From: Anaerolineae bacterium
GTDB lineage: Bacteria > Chloroflexota > Anaerolineae > JAAYZQ01
DNA length: 16,624 nucleotides
Direction of reading: 5' to 3'
Assembly (NCBI GenBank): GCA_016926595.1
Contig: JAFGOG010000543.1
Coordinates: 1-16,624, forward strand
In this document: in pieces, positions 1-6,399 of the stretch
Position numbering within the stretch: the first letter of the stretch is position 1
Layout: every line of letters starts with the position of its first letter
The notes under the pieces: generated by a model
What the model was told of the DNA's origin: nothing
Seen by the model: the letters and a program-made list of their open reading frames with translations, nothing else
Database searches by the model: none
Program-made: the position numbers and the translations under genes

Positions 1-591
1 GTGGTAGGCAAAGACGACCACCGCCCCGGCGTGCTCCTTCTGCCGCTGGCCGCCGTGCAAGCGCAGCATCCGCTCGTAATCCGTCTCGCGGACCGGGAAC
101 TTGACCGCCTTGCAGACCTCCCGGCCCAGGCCGGTCAGCCAGAGCAGCATCGCGCTGGCCGTGCCCACGTTGACGACTTCGCTGTCAAAGAGGCCGCGCT
201 TGGCCATCCGCTCGAACATACGGCGCACTGACCCGGCCCGCCCATTGACGTCGAAACGCCTGCCGACCAGCTCCGCCGCCTCCAGCCGCATCGAGATGCC
301 GGAAGCGATCAGCGCCAGGGCCAGCCCCTCGCGCGGCCAGGTCTTGCCGAAATAACGGGCGTAGGCCGCCGGGGGCCGGTCGGGCACCTGGGGCCAGCGA
401 AAGCCGGGCCGTTCGACGGGTCGCGTCTTTTTGGCCTCCCTTGCCTTTTCCTTGGGCTCTTCTTTGCTCTCTTTGGGCCCCTCGCTACCGCTCTCCTGCG
501 CGGCGGGTTCCGGTTCCAGCAGGTCGCGGACCGCAGCCCCGGCTGCGCCGGTGGCGCTAATCGCTGATGTCGCCCCAGGGGGATTCGCCAT
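1..591 (-). CDS. winged-helix-like protein, partial (3' end beyond left edge)
   Basis: An open frame of 197 codons runs from an ATG at 591 to the left edge without a stop. The start is preceded by GAGGAG at a good distance. It lies inside the 3' end of the upstream gene (35 bp overlap, different frame), so the two are probably translationally coupled. Residues 1-30 are Ala/Gly-rich. Residues 30-60 are highly charged (Glu/Lys) and probably disordered. From about residue 85 there is a compact helical region with the look of a winged helix-turn-helix: a helix with MRLEAAELVG, a helix with SVRRMFERMAKRGLF, then a strand and LWLTGLGREV. A following HGGQRQKEHAG stretch recalls replication-relaxation-type proteins, but that link is weak. 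The function is unknown. A DNA-binding role on a plasmid or integrative element is a guess. Confidence 0.7.
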   Translation of the reverse strand, partial: MANPPGATSAISATGAAGAAVRDLLEPEPAAQESGSEGPKESKEEPKEKAREAKKTRPVERPGFRWPQVPDRPPAAYARYFGKTWPREGLALALIASGISMRLEAAELVGRRFDVNGRAGSVRRMFERMAKRGLFDSEVVNVGTASAMLLWLTGLGREVCKAVKFPVRETDYERMLRLHGGQRQKEHAGAVVVFAYH

Positions 592-1036
592 TCGTGTACT
601 CCTCTTCCACGGGCTCTTGGCCTATAATCGCCATCGCCTCGTTGACCGCCGCCACGGCATCCTCGTAGGAGACGTAGCCGGCAGCCCAGTCGCGGACGAC
701 CTCGGCGGCGACGACGACGGCCTCCCGCTGGCGGGCCAAGAGCCCCAGCCCAGCGGCGTGGCGCTGGGCGATGCGCGAGGCGGTCATCTCCGCCCGGACC
801 GGGTCGGGGTGTTCTTGTTGAAGGAGTTGGGCCAGCTCGGCCAGGTCGGCGCGTAGATCTGCCAGTTCTTGCCGGTACTGCTCCTCGGTTTTGAGGGCTG
901 TCCAGTCGGTCCAGCCGATGACGCGGGGTGGGGTAGGGGTGTAGGGGCGGCCCAACAGGGCCAGTCCGGCGATGGTCAGCAGGACCAGGAGCGCGAGCAG
1001 GTCATAGAACAGTCGGCGATCGATTTCGATTTCCAC
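557..1036 (-). CDS. single-pass membrane protein with coiled coil, unknown function
   Basis: I chose the GTG at 1036 because a perfect GGAGG lies 4 nt upstream (1041-1045). The longer frame to 1207 would run through the promoter and leader hairpin. The product is 159 residues. Residues 1-8 are charged, about 9-27 form one hydrophobic helix (LLALLVLLTIAGLALL), and about 45-95 are rich in Glu, Leu, Gln and Arg in heptad-like spacing (coiled coil). A second helical part and an acidic tail follow. This predicts an N-terminally anchored protein with a long helical body. It is transcribed from a near-consensus promoter at 1095-1122 and overlaps the next gene by 35 bp. I recognise no family. Coupling to a putative DNA-binding protein hints at a mobile-element or conjugation accessory gene, which is inference only. 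Confidence 0.75.
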   Translation of the reverse strand: MEIEIDRRLFYDLLALLVLLTIAGLALLGRPYTPTPPRVIGWTDWTALKTEEQYRQELADLRADLAELAQLLQQEHPDPVRAEMTASRIAQRHAAGLGLLARQREAVVVAAEVVRDWAAGYVSYEDAVAAVNEAMAIIGQEPVEEEYTNGESPWGDISD

Positions 1037-1056
1037 TTGTCCTCCAGAAACGCAAA

Positions 1057-1086
1057 GAGGCGTGAGCACAAAAGCTCTCACGCCTC
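1057..1086 (-). promoter_or_regulatory. 5' leader hairpin, possible attenuator
   Basis: A perfect 10-bp inverted repeat has arms at 1057-1066 and 1077-1086 (GAGGCGTGAG and its complement). An inner AGC/GCT pairing across a short A-rich loop is also possible. The predicted minus-strand transcript start lies about 2 nt before the hairpin, so it would form the extreme 5' end of the mRNA for the gene starting at 1036. On the minus strand it is followed by TTTGCGTTT and then the GGAGG ribosome site. It may stabilise the 5' end or act as a weak terminator/attenuator. Confidence 0.5.
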
Positions 1087-1094
1087 TCGAAAGT

Positions 1095-1122
1095 ATTATA
1101 CCATTGGGGCAGGGGTTGTCAA
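1095..1122 (-). promoter_or_regulatory. consensus sigma70-type promoter
   Basis: On the minus strand, TTGACA (1122-1117) and TATAAT (1100-1095) are both exact consensus hexamers, separated by 16 bp. Transcription would start near 1088 and lead into the membrane coiled-coil gene starting at 1036. The near-perfect match suggests strong expression unless the leader hairpin restrains it. Confidence 0.6.
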
Positions 1123-1194
1123 TCAGAATCTCGGGTCTTGCGTGGTGAGATTGCCTGGGTTGAGCCCGATTTTTTCTTGCCGCATAAGCGAGGT

Positions 1195-1223
1195 TTTCCC
1201 TAAGCAAGAAAACGTGATAGAAT
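1195..1223 (+). promoter_or_regulatory. putative promoter of the mod-macro-darT-res operon
   Basis: TAGAAT at 1218-1223 is a 5/6 match to the -10 element. TTTCCC at 1195-1200, 17 bp upstream, is only a weak -35. Transcription would start near 1230, exactly where a long hairpin (1230-1269) begins, and would leave a leader of about 170 nt before the ATG at 1400. No better plus-strand promoter was seen between 1230 and 1399. Confidence 0.35.
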
Positions 1224-1269
1224 ACAAAAGACGAGGCCTCGGCGCTTGTGCGAAGCCCGAGGCGGCGTC
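1220..1269 (-). terminator. hairpin with T-tract: intrinsic terminator on minus strand / 5' leader hairpin on plus strand
   Basis: Paired segments are 1230-1233 with 1266-1269 (GACG/CGTC), 1236-1242 with 1257-1263 (GCCTCGG/CCGAGGC) and 1244-1247 with 1253-1256 (GCTT/AAGC). They are separated by a 2x2 internal loop and one bulged C, with a 5-nt loop. On the minus strand the stem is followed at once by TTTTGTATT (1229-1221), the form of a Rho-independent terminator. On the plus strand the same hairpin would sit at +1 of the predicted operon transcript. The sequence alone does not decide which role applies. Confidence 0.45.
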
Positions 1270-1300
1270 CAAGGCGGTGGTGGGCCGCTTTGGTAGGCAG

Positions 1301-1329
1301 ATTCTAGCACAAGGTCCGCCCACCGTCAA
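1301..1329 (-). promoter_or_regulatory. putative second minus-strand promoter
   Basis: On the minus strand, TTGACG (1329-1324) and TAGAAT (1306-1301) are each one base off consensus, with an ideal 17-bp spacer. Transcription would start near 1294 and run antisense to the leader of the mod operon. It would reach the terminator-like hairpin at 1269-1220 after about 25 nt, giving a short RNA of roughly 70 nt, or readthrough into the gene at 1036. Confidence 0.4.
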
Positions 1330-1399
1330 GGCTTGCCTGAGCAAGTCGAAGGGTGTGGCGGTTTTGTGTGCAAATGTACGTATCGAGGGAAATCCGATT

Positions 1400-4300
1400 A
1401 TGAGTGTTCAAGACAAAAAAGCCCGCAACCGACAACAACTACAGCGATTGCTCCGCGAACTGTTCCAGTTCGATGCCGCTGATCTCGACTTTGGCATCTA
1501 CCGCATCCTGAACGCCAAGCGGGACGAGGTCGAGTGCTTTATCGAGCGCGACCTGCTCGATGCGGTGGAGGAGGGACTGGCCCACTTCCGGGCCGCCGAG
1601 CGGGAGGATCTCGAGGTGCAACTCGCCGAAAAGCGGGTGATGTTGGGCGAAGCAGCACTGGACGAGACAGGAGCGGTGCGGGAAGCGTTCGCGGAGTTAC
1701 CCATCGCCCAAGAGTACACCAGGCTGCGCCAGCAGCTCCAGCGCCTCGACGTTGCCGAAGAGACCGAGGCGCGCGTGTTCAACGATCTCTACACCTTCTT
1801 TTCCCGCTACTATGACGATGGCGACTTTCTCACCGAGCGCCGCTACTCCTCCCGCGGGCCCAAGTTCTGCGTGCCCTACGGCGGCGAAGAGGTGATGCTC
1901 CACTGGGCCAACCGCGACCAGTACTATGTCAAGACCAGCGAGCGCTTTACCGATTATCGCTTCACTGCCGGCGAGCACACCGTCTGGTTCCGGCTGCAGC
2001 ACGCCGACGTGCTCCAGGACAACGTCAAGGCCAACGGCGCCCGCTATTTCGTCCTGCGCGCCGAAGAACCGCTGGTCTACGATGCCGAGACCCGCACGCT
2101 TACCGTCTTTTTCGAGTACCGGCCGCTTGCCGAGGAGGAAGAAGCCCGCTACCTGGCGCTCTACAACGCCCGCCAGTCCCGCAGCAGCCGCCGTAAAACC
2201 CTCGACCGGGTTGCTCTCTGCATGGCACTAGAGGCAGAGATTCTCGGCGGTCTCGACGATCCGACGCTGAAAGCCCACCTTGCCGCCGTCCCCGGCGGGG
2301 AGGCGGCCTCGCCCCTGGGCTTGCACCTCAACCGCTACACGGCCCGCAACACGATGGACTATTTCGTGCACAAGGACCTGGGCGGGTTCCTGCGACGGGA
2401 GCTCGACTTTTTCCTCAAGAACGAGGTTCTGCGCATCGACGACGTGGTGGGCGACCCAACGGGTGAGGTGATGCAGCACGTGGTCAGCCGTATGCGCGTG
2501 GTGCGCCAGATCGCGCTCAAGATCATCGCCTTTCTGGCCCAGATCGAGGATTTCCAAAAGCGGCTCTTTGAGAAGCGCAAGTTCGTGGTGCAGACCGATT
2601 ACTGTATCACGCTGGACCGGGTGCCGGCGGCGCTCTACCCCGAGATCCTGGCCAACGAGAGACAGTTGGAGGCATGGCGGCGGCTCTACGCCGTGGATGC
2701 CTGGGACGAGACGCTTTTCTGGCAGGGCGCGTTCGACGCGGCGTTCTTGGCCAACCATCCCTACGTGATGATCGACACCGCCTTCTTTGACGATGACTTC
2801 AGGGCGCGGTTGCTGGCGAGCTTTGAGGACCTGGATGGAGCCGTAGATGGGGTGCTGGTCTGTGGGGAAAATTTCCAGGCGCTGAATGTGCTGAGAGAGA
2901 AATGGCAAGGACGAATCAAATGTGTTCATATCGACCCACCTTATAATACCCAAACCAGCGGATTTCTTTACAAAAACAATTATCAACATTCAAGCTGGTT
3001 AGCGATGATGGATGATCGTATCAGAGCTGGAATCAGCATGTTGTCATCAGATGGATCGTTTCAGTGTCATATTGACGAAAATGAATATGAACGTCTGCTT
3101 CTGCTTTTTGAGTGTTTCCAGATTCCAGATGCAGGGACTATTGTTTGGGATAAAAGAAACCCAATGAATGCAGGGCAAGGAATAGCAACCCAACACGAAT
3201 ACATCATTTTTAGATCTTGGCAAGAAGGGCCAATCTATCTCCATAATGAGAATATCCTCTCAATGCTCAAAGCGGTGAAGAGGATAGTACAAAAACACGG
3301 CAGTGTTACAGAAGAAGCTCGAAGTGAATATGTTGCTTGGCTCAACAATAATCCCAGGCTTAGTGGGGGAGAAAAAGCATATCGATACCTCGATGATGAG
3401 GGCCGTATCTATCAAAGTGTAAGTTTGAGGGCACCAGAACCGAGAACGCACCCGAAATTTTTCAAACCACTTATACATCCTGTGACGGGAAAGCCCTGTG
3501 CTGTCCCTCCAAATGGTTTCTCAAGAACTCCAGAGACCCTTCAGACTATGATTGACCAAGGAGAAATCCTGTTTGGAGTAGATGAAACAACACAGCCGCG
3601 TCAAAAGATGCCGTTGACCCAAGATTCAAGAAGACAGATTCCCTCTCTGATCCAAGATGGGCGAAAAGGTAAATCCGATGTGTCTCCTCTGGCCCTAGAT
3701 TTTCCTTATTGTCATCCAGTCTCTCTATACAAGGAACTAATTGGAGCCGTATCCCATTCACTGGGTGATGTTATCCTTGACTTCTTCGCCGGCTCTGGCA
3801 CGACGGCCCACGCGGTGATCAACCTCAACCGCGAGGATGGCGGCAGCCGCAAGTACATCCTGGTCGAGGTCGGCGAGCATTTCGACACCGTGCTCAAGCC
3901 GCGCATCCAGAAGGTGGTTTTTTCCCCCAATTGGAAGGACGGCATCCCCCAGGACCGGGACGGCGTCAGCCACGTCTTCAAGTACCAGCGCATCGAGTCG
4001 TACGAGGACGCCCTCAACAACATCCGCGTCCGCCCGCCGGAGGGGGCGCAGCGCCGCCTCCTCGACGCGTTCGACGACTATATGCTCCACTACATGCTCG
4101 ATTTCGAGACCCGCGACAGCCCGACGCTGCTGAGCCACGAGGCTTTCGAAACGCCCTTCGCCTACACGCTCCAGATCCAGCGCGGCCACGAAAGCCCCCA
4201 GGATACCGTCGTGGACCTGGTGGAGACGTTCCACTACCTGATCGGCATGCACGTCCGCCGGCTGGAGCGCCACGAGCACCAGGGCCGGGCCTACGTCGTC

Positions 4301-4516
4301 AGCCGCGGCGAGGTGCGCACCGAGCGCGGCGTGGAAGAGACGGTGGTCGTCTGGCGGGACACCCCCGGCCTCGACCTGGACCAGGAAGCCGACTGGGCGA
4401 ACGAGGCGCTGCTGGCGGAGCCGGCGGATCGGGTCTATGTCAATGGCCCTAGCCACATCCGTCAGGCTCAACCGCTGGAGATCGCCTTTCGCCAAAGGAT
4501 GGATGTCAAGGAGTAG
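1400..4516 (+). CDS. mod: type III-like (Mod) DNA adenine-N6 methyltransferase
   Basis: The product is 1038 residues. It would transfer a methyl group from S-adenosylmethionine to adenine in a specific DNA site. The catalytic motif DPPYNT is at residues 512-517 and the AdoMet-binding motif DFFAGSGTT at 794-802. The order DPPY before FxGxG marks a beta-class enzyme, as in type III Mod proteins. The roughly 280 residues between them should hold the target-recognition domain. Residues 1-480 form a long N-terminal region (LLRELFQF, DLDFGIYRI) that I associate with large Mod proteins paired with helicases. A helical C-terminal part follows residue 830. I chose the ATG at 1400 because GAGGGA lies 9 nt upstream. 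A longer open frame to 869 would cross the divergent promoters. The segment from about 2865 to 3775 is far more AT-rich than the rest. It is the first gene of a four-gene operon. Confidence 0.9.
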   Translation: MSVQDKKARNRQQLQRLLRELFQFDAADLDFGIYRILNAKRDEVECFIERDLLDAVEEGLAHFRAAEREDLEVQLAEKRVMLGEAALDETGAVREAFAELPIAQEYTRLRQQLQRLDVAEETEARVFNDLYTFFSRYYDDGDFLTERRYSSRGPKFCVPYGGEEVMLHWANRDQYYVKTSERFTDYRFTAGEHTVWFRLQHADVLQDNVKANGARYFVLRAEEPLVYDAETRTLTVFFEYRPLAEEEEARYLALYNARQSRSSRRKTLDRVALCMALEAEILGGLDDPTLKAHLAAVPGGEAASPLGLHLNRYTARNTMDYFVHKDLGGFLRRELDFFLKNEVLRIDDVVGDPTGEVMQHVVSRMRVVRQIALKIIAFLAQIEDFQKRLFEKRKFVVQTDYCITLDRVPAALYPEILANERQLEAWRRLYAVDAWDETLFWQGAFDAAFLANHPYVMIDTAFFDDDFRARLLASFEDLDGAVDGVLVCGENFQALNVLREKWQGRIKCVHIDPPYNTQTSGFLYKNNYQHSSWLAMMDDRIRAGISMLSSDGSFQCHIDENEYERLLLLFECFQIPDAGTIVWDKRNPMNAGQGIATQHEYIIFRSWQEGPIYLHNENILSMLKAVKRIVQKHGSVTEEARSEYVAWLNNNPRLSGGEKAYRYLDDEGRIYQSVSLRAPEPRTHPKFFKPLIHPVTGKPCAVPPNGFSRTPETLQTMIDQGEILFGVDETTQPRQKMPLTQDSRRQIPSLIQDGRKGKSDVSPLALDFPYCHPVSLYKELIGAVSHSLGDVILDFFAGSGTTAHAVINLNREDGGSRKYILVEVGEHFDTVLKPRIQKVVFSPNWKDGIPQDRDGVSHVFKYQRIESYEDALNNIRVRPPEGAQRRLLDAFDDYMLHYMLDFETRDSPTLLSHEAFETPFAYTLQIQRGHESPQDTVVDLVETFHYLIGMHVRRLERHEHQGRAYVVSRGEVRTERGVEETVVVWRDTPGLDLDQEADWANEALLAEPADRVYVNGPSHIRQAQPLEIAFRQRMDVKE
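2865..3775 (+). other. AT-rich mosaic block within mod
   Basis: Composition changes sharply inside one intact reading frame. The sample 2941-3000 is 32% GC and 3241-3300 is 42%, whereas 2701-2760 is 65% and 4021-4080 is 77%. The block starts about 25 codons before DPPY and stops just before the DFFAGSGTT codons. It therefore covers motif IV and the presumed target-recognition domain. This is the pattern expected from recombinational exchange of the specificity domain. The boundaries were judged by eye and are good to about 20-30 bases. Confidence 0.7.
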
Positions 4517-4520
4517 CAAG

Positions 4521-5417
4521 ATGCTTACCTATGTGACGATTAGCCTTTTCGATTCCCCTGCCCAGGCGCTTGTGAATACCGTCAATACCGTCGGAGTGAT
4601 GGGCAAAGGCATCGCTGCGTCCTTCAAGAAACTCTACCCAGACATGTATCGGCAATATAAACAACTGTGCCAGGAAGATAGACTGAAGATAGGTACGTTG
4701 CACATCTATCGGACGGCCAACAAGACCGTCGTCAATTTTCCCACCAAAGTGCACTGGCGGCAACCTTCCCGCGTAGAATACATCGAGGCCGGGTTGGAGA
4801 AATTCGTGACCCATTACGGAGACTATGGTATCTCCAGCGTATCGTTTCCACAACTGGGGTGTGGACACGGCGAACTGGATTGGGAGAGGCAGGTGCAGCC
4901 GGTTATGGAGCGCCACCTGCGTCGCCTTCCCATCCCGGTGTACATCCACCTCTATTCTCAATCGCCCGACTTTGTTCCAGAGCGACTGAACGGCGAGTAT
5001 GCCAAGCAGGTGCAGTTGGAGCGACAGCGGATTTCGGCCCGTCGTCTATGGCAAGACCTACAAGAACTGGTTGGTGAGGCCTACCGGTTGACGCTCTTTG
5101 GCCCCATCGTGGAGATGGAAGAGGAGCGAATTCTGTTTCGCCCACTGGATGACCAGTGCGAGTTCGTCGTGGTGCACCGTCAGGACGTGGAAGAGCTATG
5201 GAACTCGCTACGTCTGCGTGGTACGGTACGAGAGACCGAAGTGCCTCAGCCTATCAGCGAGGAGGGGGCGACTATATGGCTCTTTGAGTTGTTGAAGTGT
5301 GTCGAGTATATTCGCTCCGTTGACTTGCGTACCCGAGATCGCAAGGCAAGCCAAGGCCTGCGCTATGTACCGCTTCCCGACACGACGGTGTCGGGTGATG
5401 TGGAGATTATAGTGTGA
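4521..5417 (+). CDS. DarG-like macrodomain protein (DNA ADP-ribosyl glycohydrolase / antitoxin)
   Basis: The product is 298 residues. Residues 1-148 form a macrodomain of the DarG type: ALVNTVNTVGVMGKGIA (16-32) binds ADP-ribose, NFPTKVHWR (72-80) carries Lys76 at the place of the catalytic lysine of DarG, and PQLGCGHGELDW (110-121) is the second phosphate-binding loop. The family removes ADP-ribose from DNA bases modified by DarT. Residues 150-298 do not look to me like the usual DarG C-terminal domain and may be the part that contacts the neighbouring toxin. The ATG at 4521 is 4 nt after the mod stop, and its AAGGAG (4508-4513) runs into the last mod codons, so the genes are coupled. It overlaps the DarT-like gene by 4 nt. 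Antitoxin before toxin is the reverse of the classic darT-darG order. The macrodomain call is secure; the exact substrate is inference. Confidence 0.9.
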   Translation: MLTYVTISLFDSPAQALVNTVNTVGVMGKGIAASFKKLYPDMYRQYKQLCQEDRLKIGTLHIYRTANKTVVNFPTKVHWRQPSRVEYIEAGLEKFVTHYGDYGISSVSFPQLGCGHGELDWERQVQPVMERHLRRLPIPVYIHLYSQSPDFVPERLNGEYAKQVQLERQRISARRLWQDLQELVGEAYRLTLFGPIVEMEEERILFRPLDDQCEFVVVHRQDVEELWNSLRLRGTVRETEVPQPISEEGATIWLFELLKCVEYIRSVDLRTRDRKASQGLRYVPLPDTTVSGDVEIIV

Positions 5418-6382
5418 AGCCCTGGATCGACGAAATCCAACGCCATATCGAAACTTGGGCGAGTCGGTTAGGTTCGCTGGATTGGTGGCCTCGTTTTGTC
5501 TATCATTTCACAGATGTTCGTAATGCAGTCAGGATCCTTCAAAGCGGACACCTCTATAGTCGAAGTGAGGCAGAGCAGCGAGGCCTGATGATTGTAGACA
5601 ATGCCAGTCCAGAGATCATTGACCAGACCCGACCGGAGCACTTGCAGTATGTTCGCCTCTACTTTCGACCCAAGACACCCACCCAGTACCGCAATGAAGG
5701 TATTCGCCCATTTAATCAGCGTCAGCTGGGCGGCGCCCATTGCCCTATACCGATCTATTTTTGTTTTGACGCTCTCTCAGTGCTGGCATTAGACGAGTCC
5801 GAGTTCTCTGACGGGAACATGGGTAGCCCGCGGGCTTCTCATAGCGGCGAACGTGATTTCTTTCTCAGCATCCCGTTCCACCTAGTCTTTCACAACCGCT
5901 GGTTCACGCCCGACGAGCGTGACGAAGTGATCTTTCGGCGTAACGCTGAGGTGTTGGTGCAAACCAGTTTACCCTTGGACTCTACGCTCAGATTCATCGC
6001 TTGTCGCTCTGCTCCTGAACGACAGACCTTGCTCCAATTATTGCCCGCAGATCTGCGACAACAGTGGGAAGCGCGCATCCGATTAGGTGAGCAAGGGCTT
6101 TTTGAACGCAAGTGGACCTACGTGGAAGAGGTAGTCACGGTAGATGACAACCTGATCTTTCGTTTCAATCCCAATACCTTGACGCCCGGCCCTTTTAACG
6201 TGTCTTTCTCGTACAGCGAGATGGGTACAGCGCCCGCGCGTTCCTGGACAGGGGTGCAAGCTAGGCTAGACAATTCGCTGTATGTCCGAGTACCTGACGC
6301 TAATCGGGGCATCGTCACGCTACATCTGGATAGGGCGTTGGCTTTCACTGGCTTGGTGACATTCGAGGAAATCCCTTTCTGA
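5414..6382 (+). CDS. DarT-like DNA ADP-ribosyltransferase (DUF4433-type toxin)
   Basis: The product is 322 residues. The DarT family moves ADP-ribose from NAD+ onto a base of single-stranded DNA and blocks replication. Visible family features are FVYHFTDVRNAVRIL (28-42) with the NAD-contacting His and Thr, YVRLYFRPKTPTQY (79-92) with the conserved Arg region, CPIPIYFCFD (110-119), and RRNAEVLV (175-182) with Glu179 at the position of the catalytic glutamate. About 100 residues after residue 225 are an extension rich in predicted beta strand, which makes the protein longer than ordinary DarT (roughly 210-230). The start is GTG at 5414, overlapping the macrodomain stop by 4 nt, with GGAG about 8 nt upstream. 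The next gene starts 17 nt after the stop. GC in sampled lines is near 50%, lower than in the flanking res gene. Overall sequence divergence leaves the preferred base and motif open. Confidence 0.82.
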   Translation: MKPWIDEIQRHIETWASRLGSLDWWPRFVYHFTDVRNAVRILQSGHLYSRSEAEQRGLMIVDNASPEIIDQTRPEHLQYVRLYFRPKTPTQYRNEGIRPFNQRQLGGAHCPIPIYFCFDALSVLALDESEFSDGNMGSPRASHSGERDFFLSIPFHLVFHNRWFTPDERDEVIFRRNAEVLVQTSLPLDSTLRFIACRSAPERQTLLQLLPADLRQQWEARIRLGEQGLFERKWTYVEEVVTVDDNLIFRFNPNTLTPGPFNVSFSYSEMGTAPARSWTGVQARLDNSLYVRVPDANRGIVTLHLDRALAFTGLVTFEEIPF

Positions 6383-6399
6383 GGTGACAGGAGATTCGT

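Noticed and set aside
1332..1350. Small inverted repeat CTTGC-CTGA-GCAAG followed by TCGAA, resembling dispersed REP-type elements
   Set aside because: Only one copy was noticed in this window and the stem is just 5 bp, so a repeat family cannot be claimed.
869..1399. N-terminal extension of the Mod reading frame by 177 codons
   Set aside because: It would run antisense through the membrane-protein gene, both promoters and both hairpins, and the residues resemble no protein. The ATG at 1400 has a good ribosome site and starts the conserved N-terminus.
2228..2989. 253-codon minus-strand open frame opposite mod (a similar one at 3758-4519)
   Set aside because: Both mirror the GC-rich parts of mod and stop where the AT-rich block begins, as expected for shadows.
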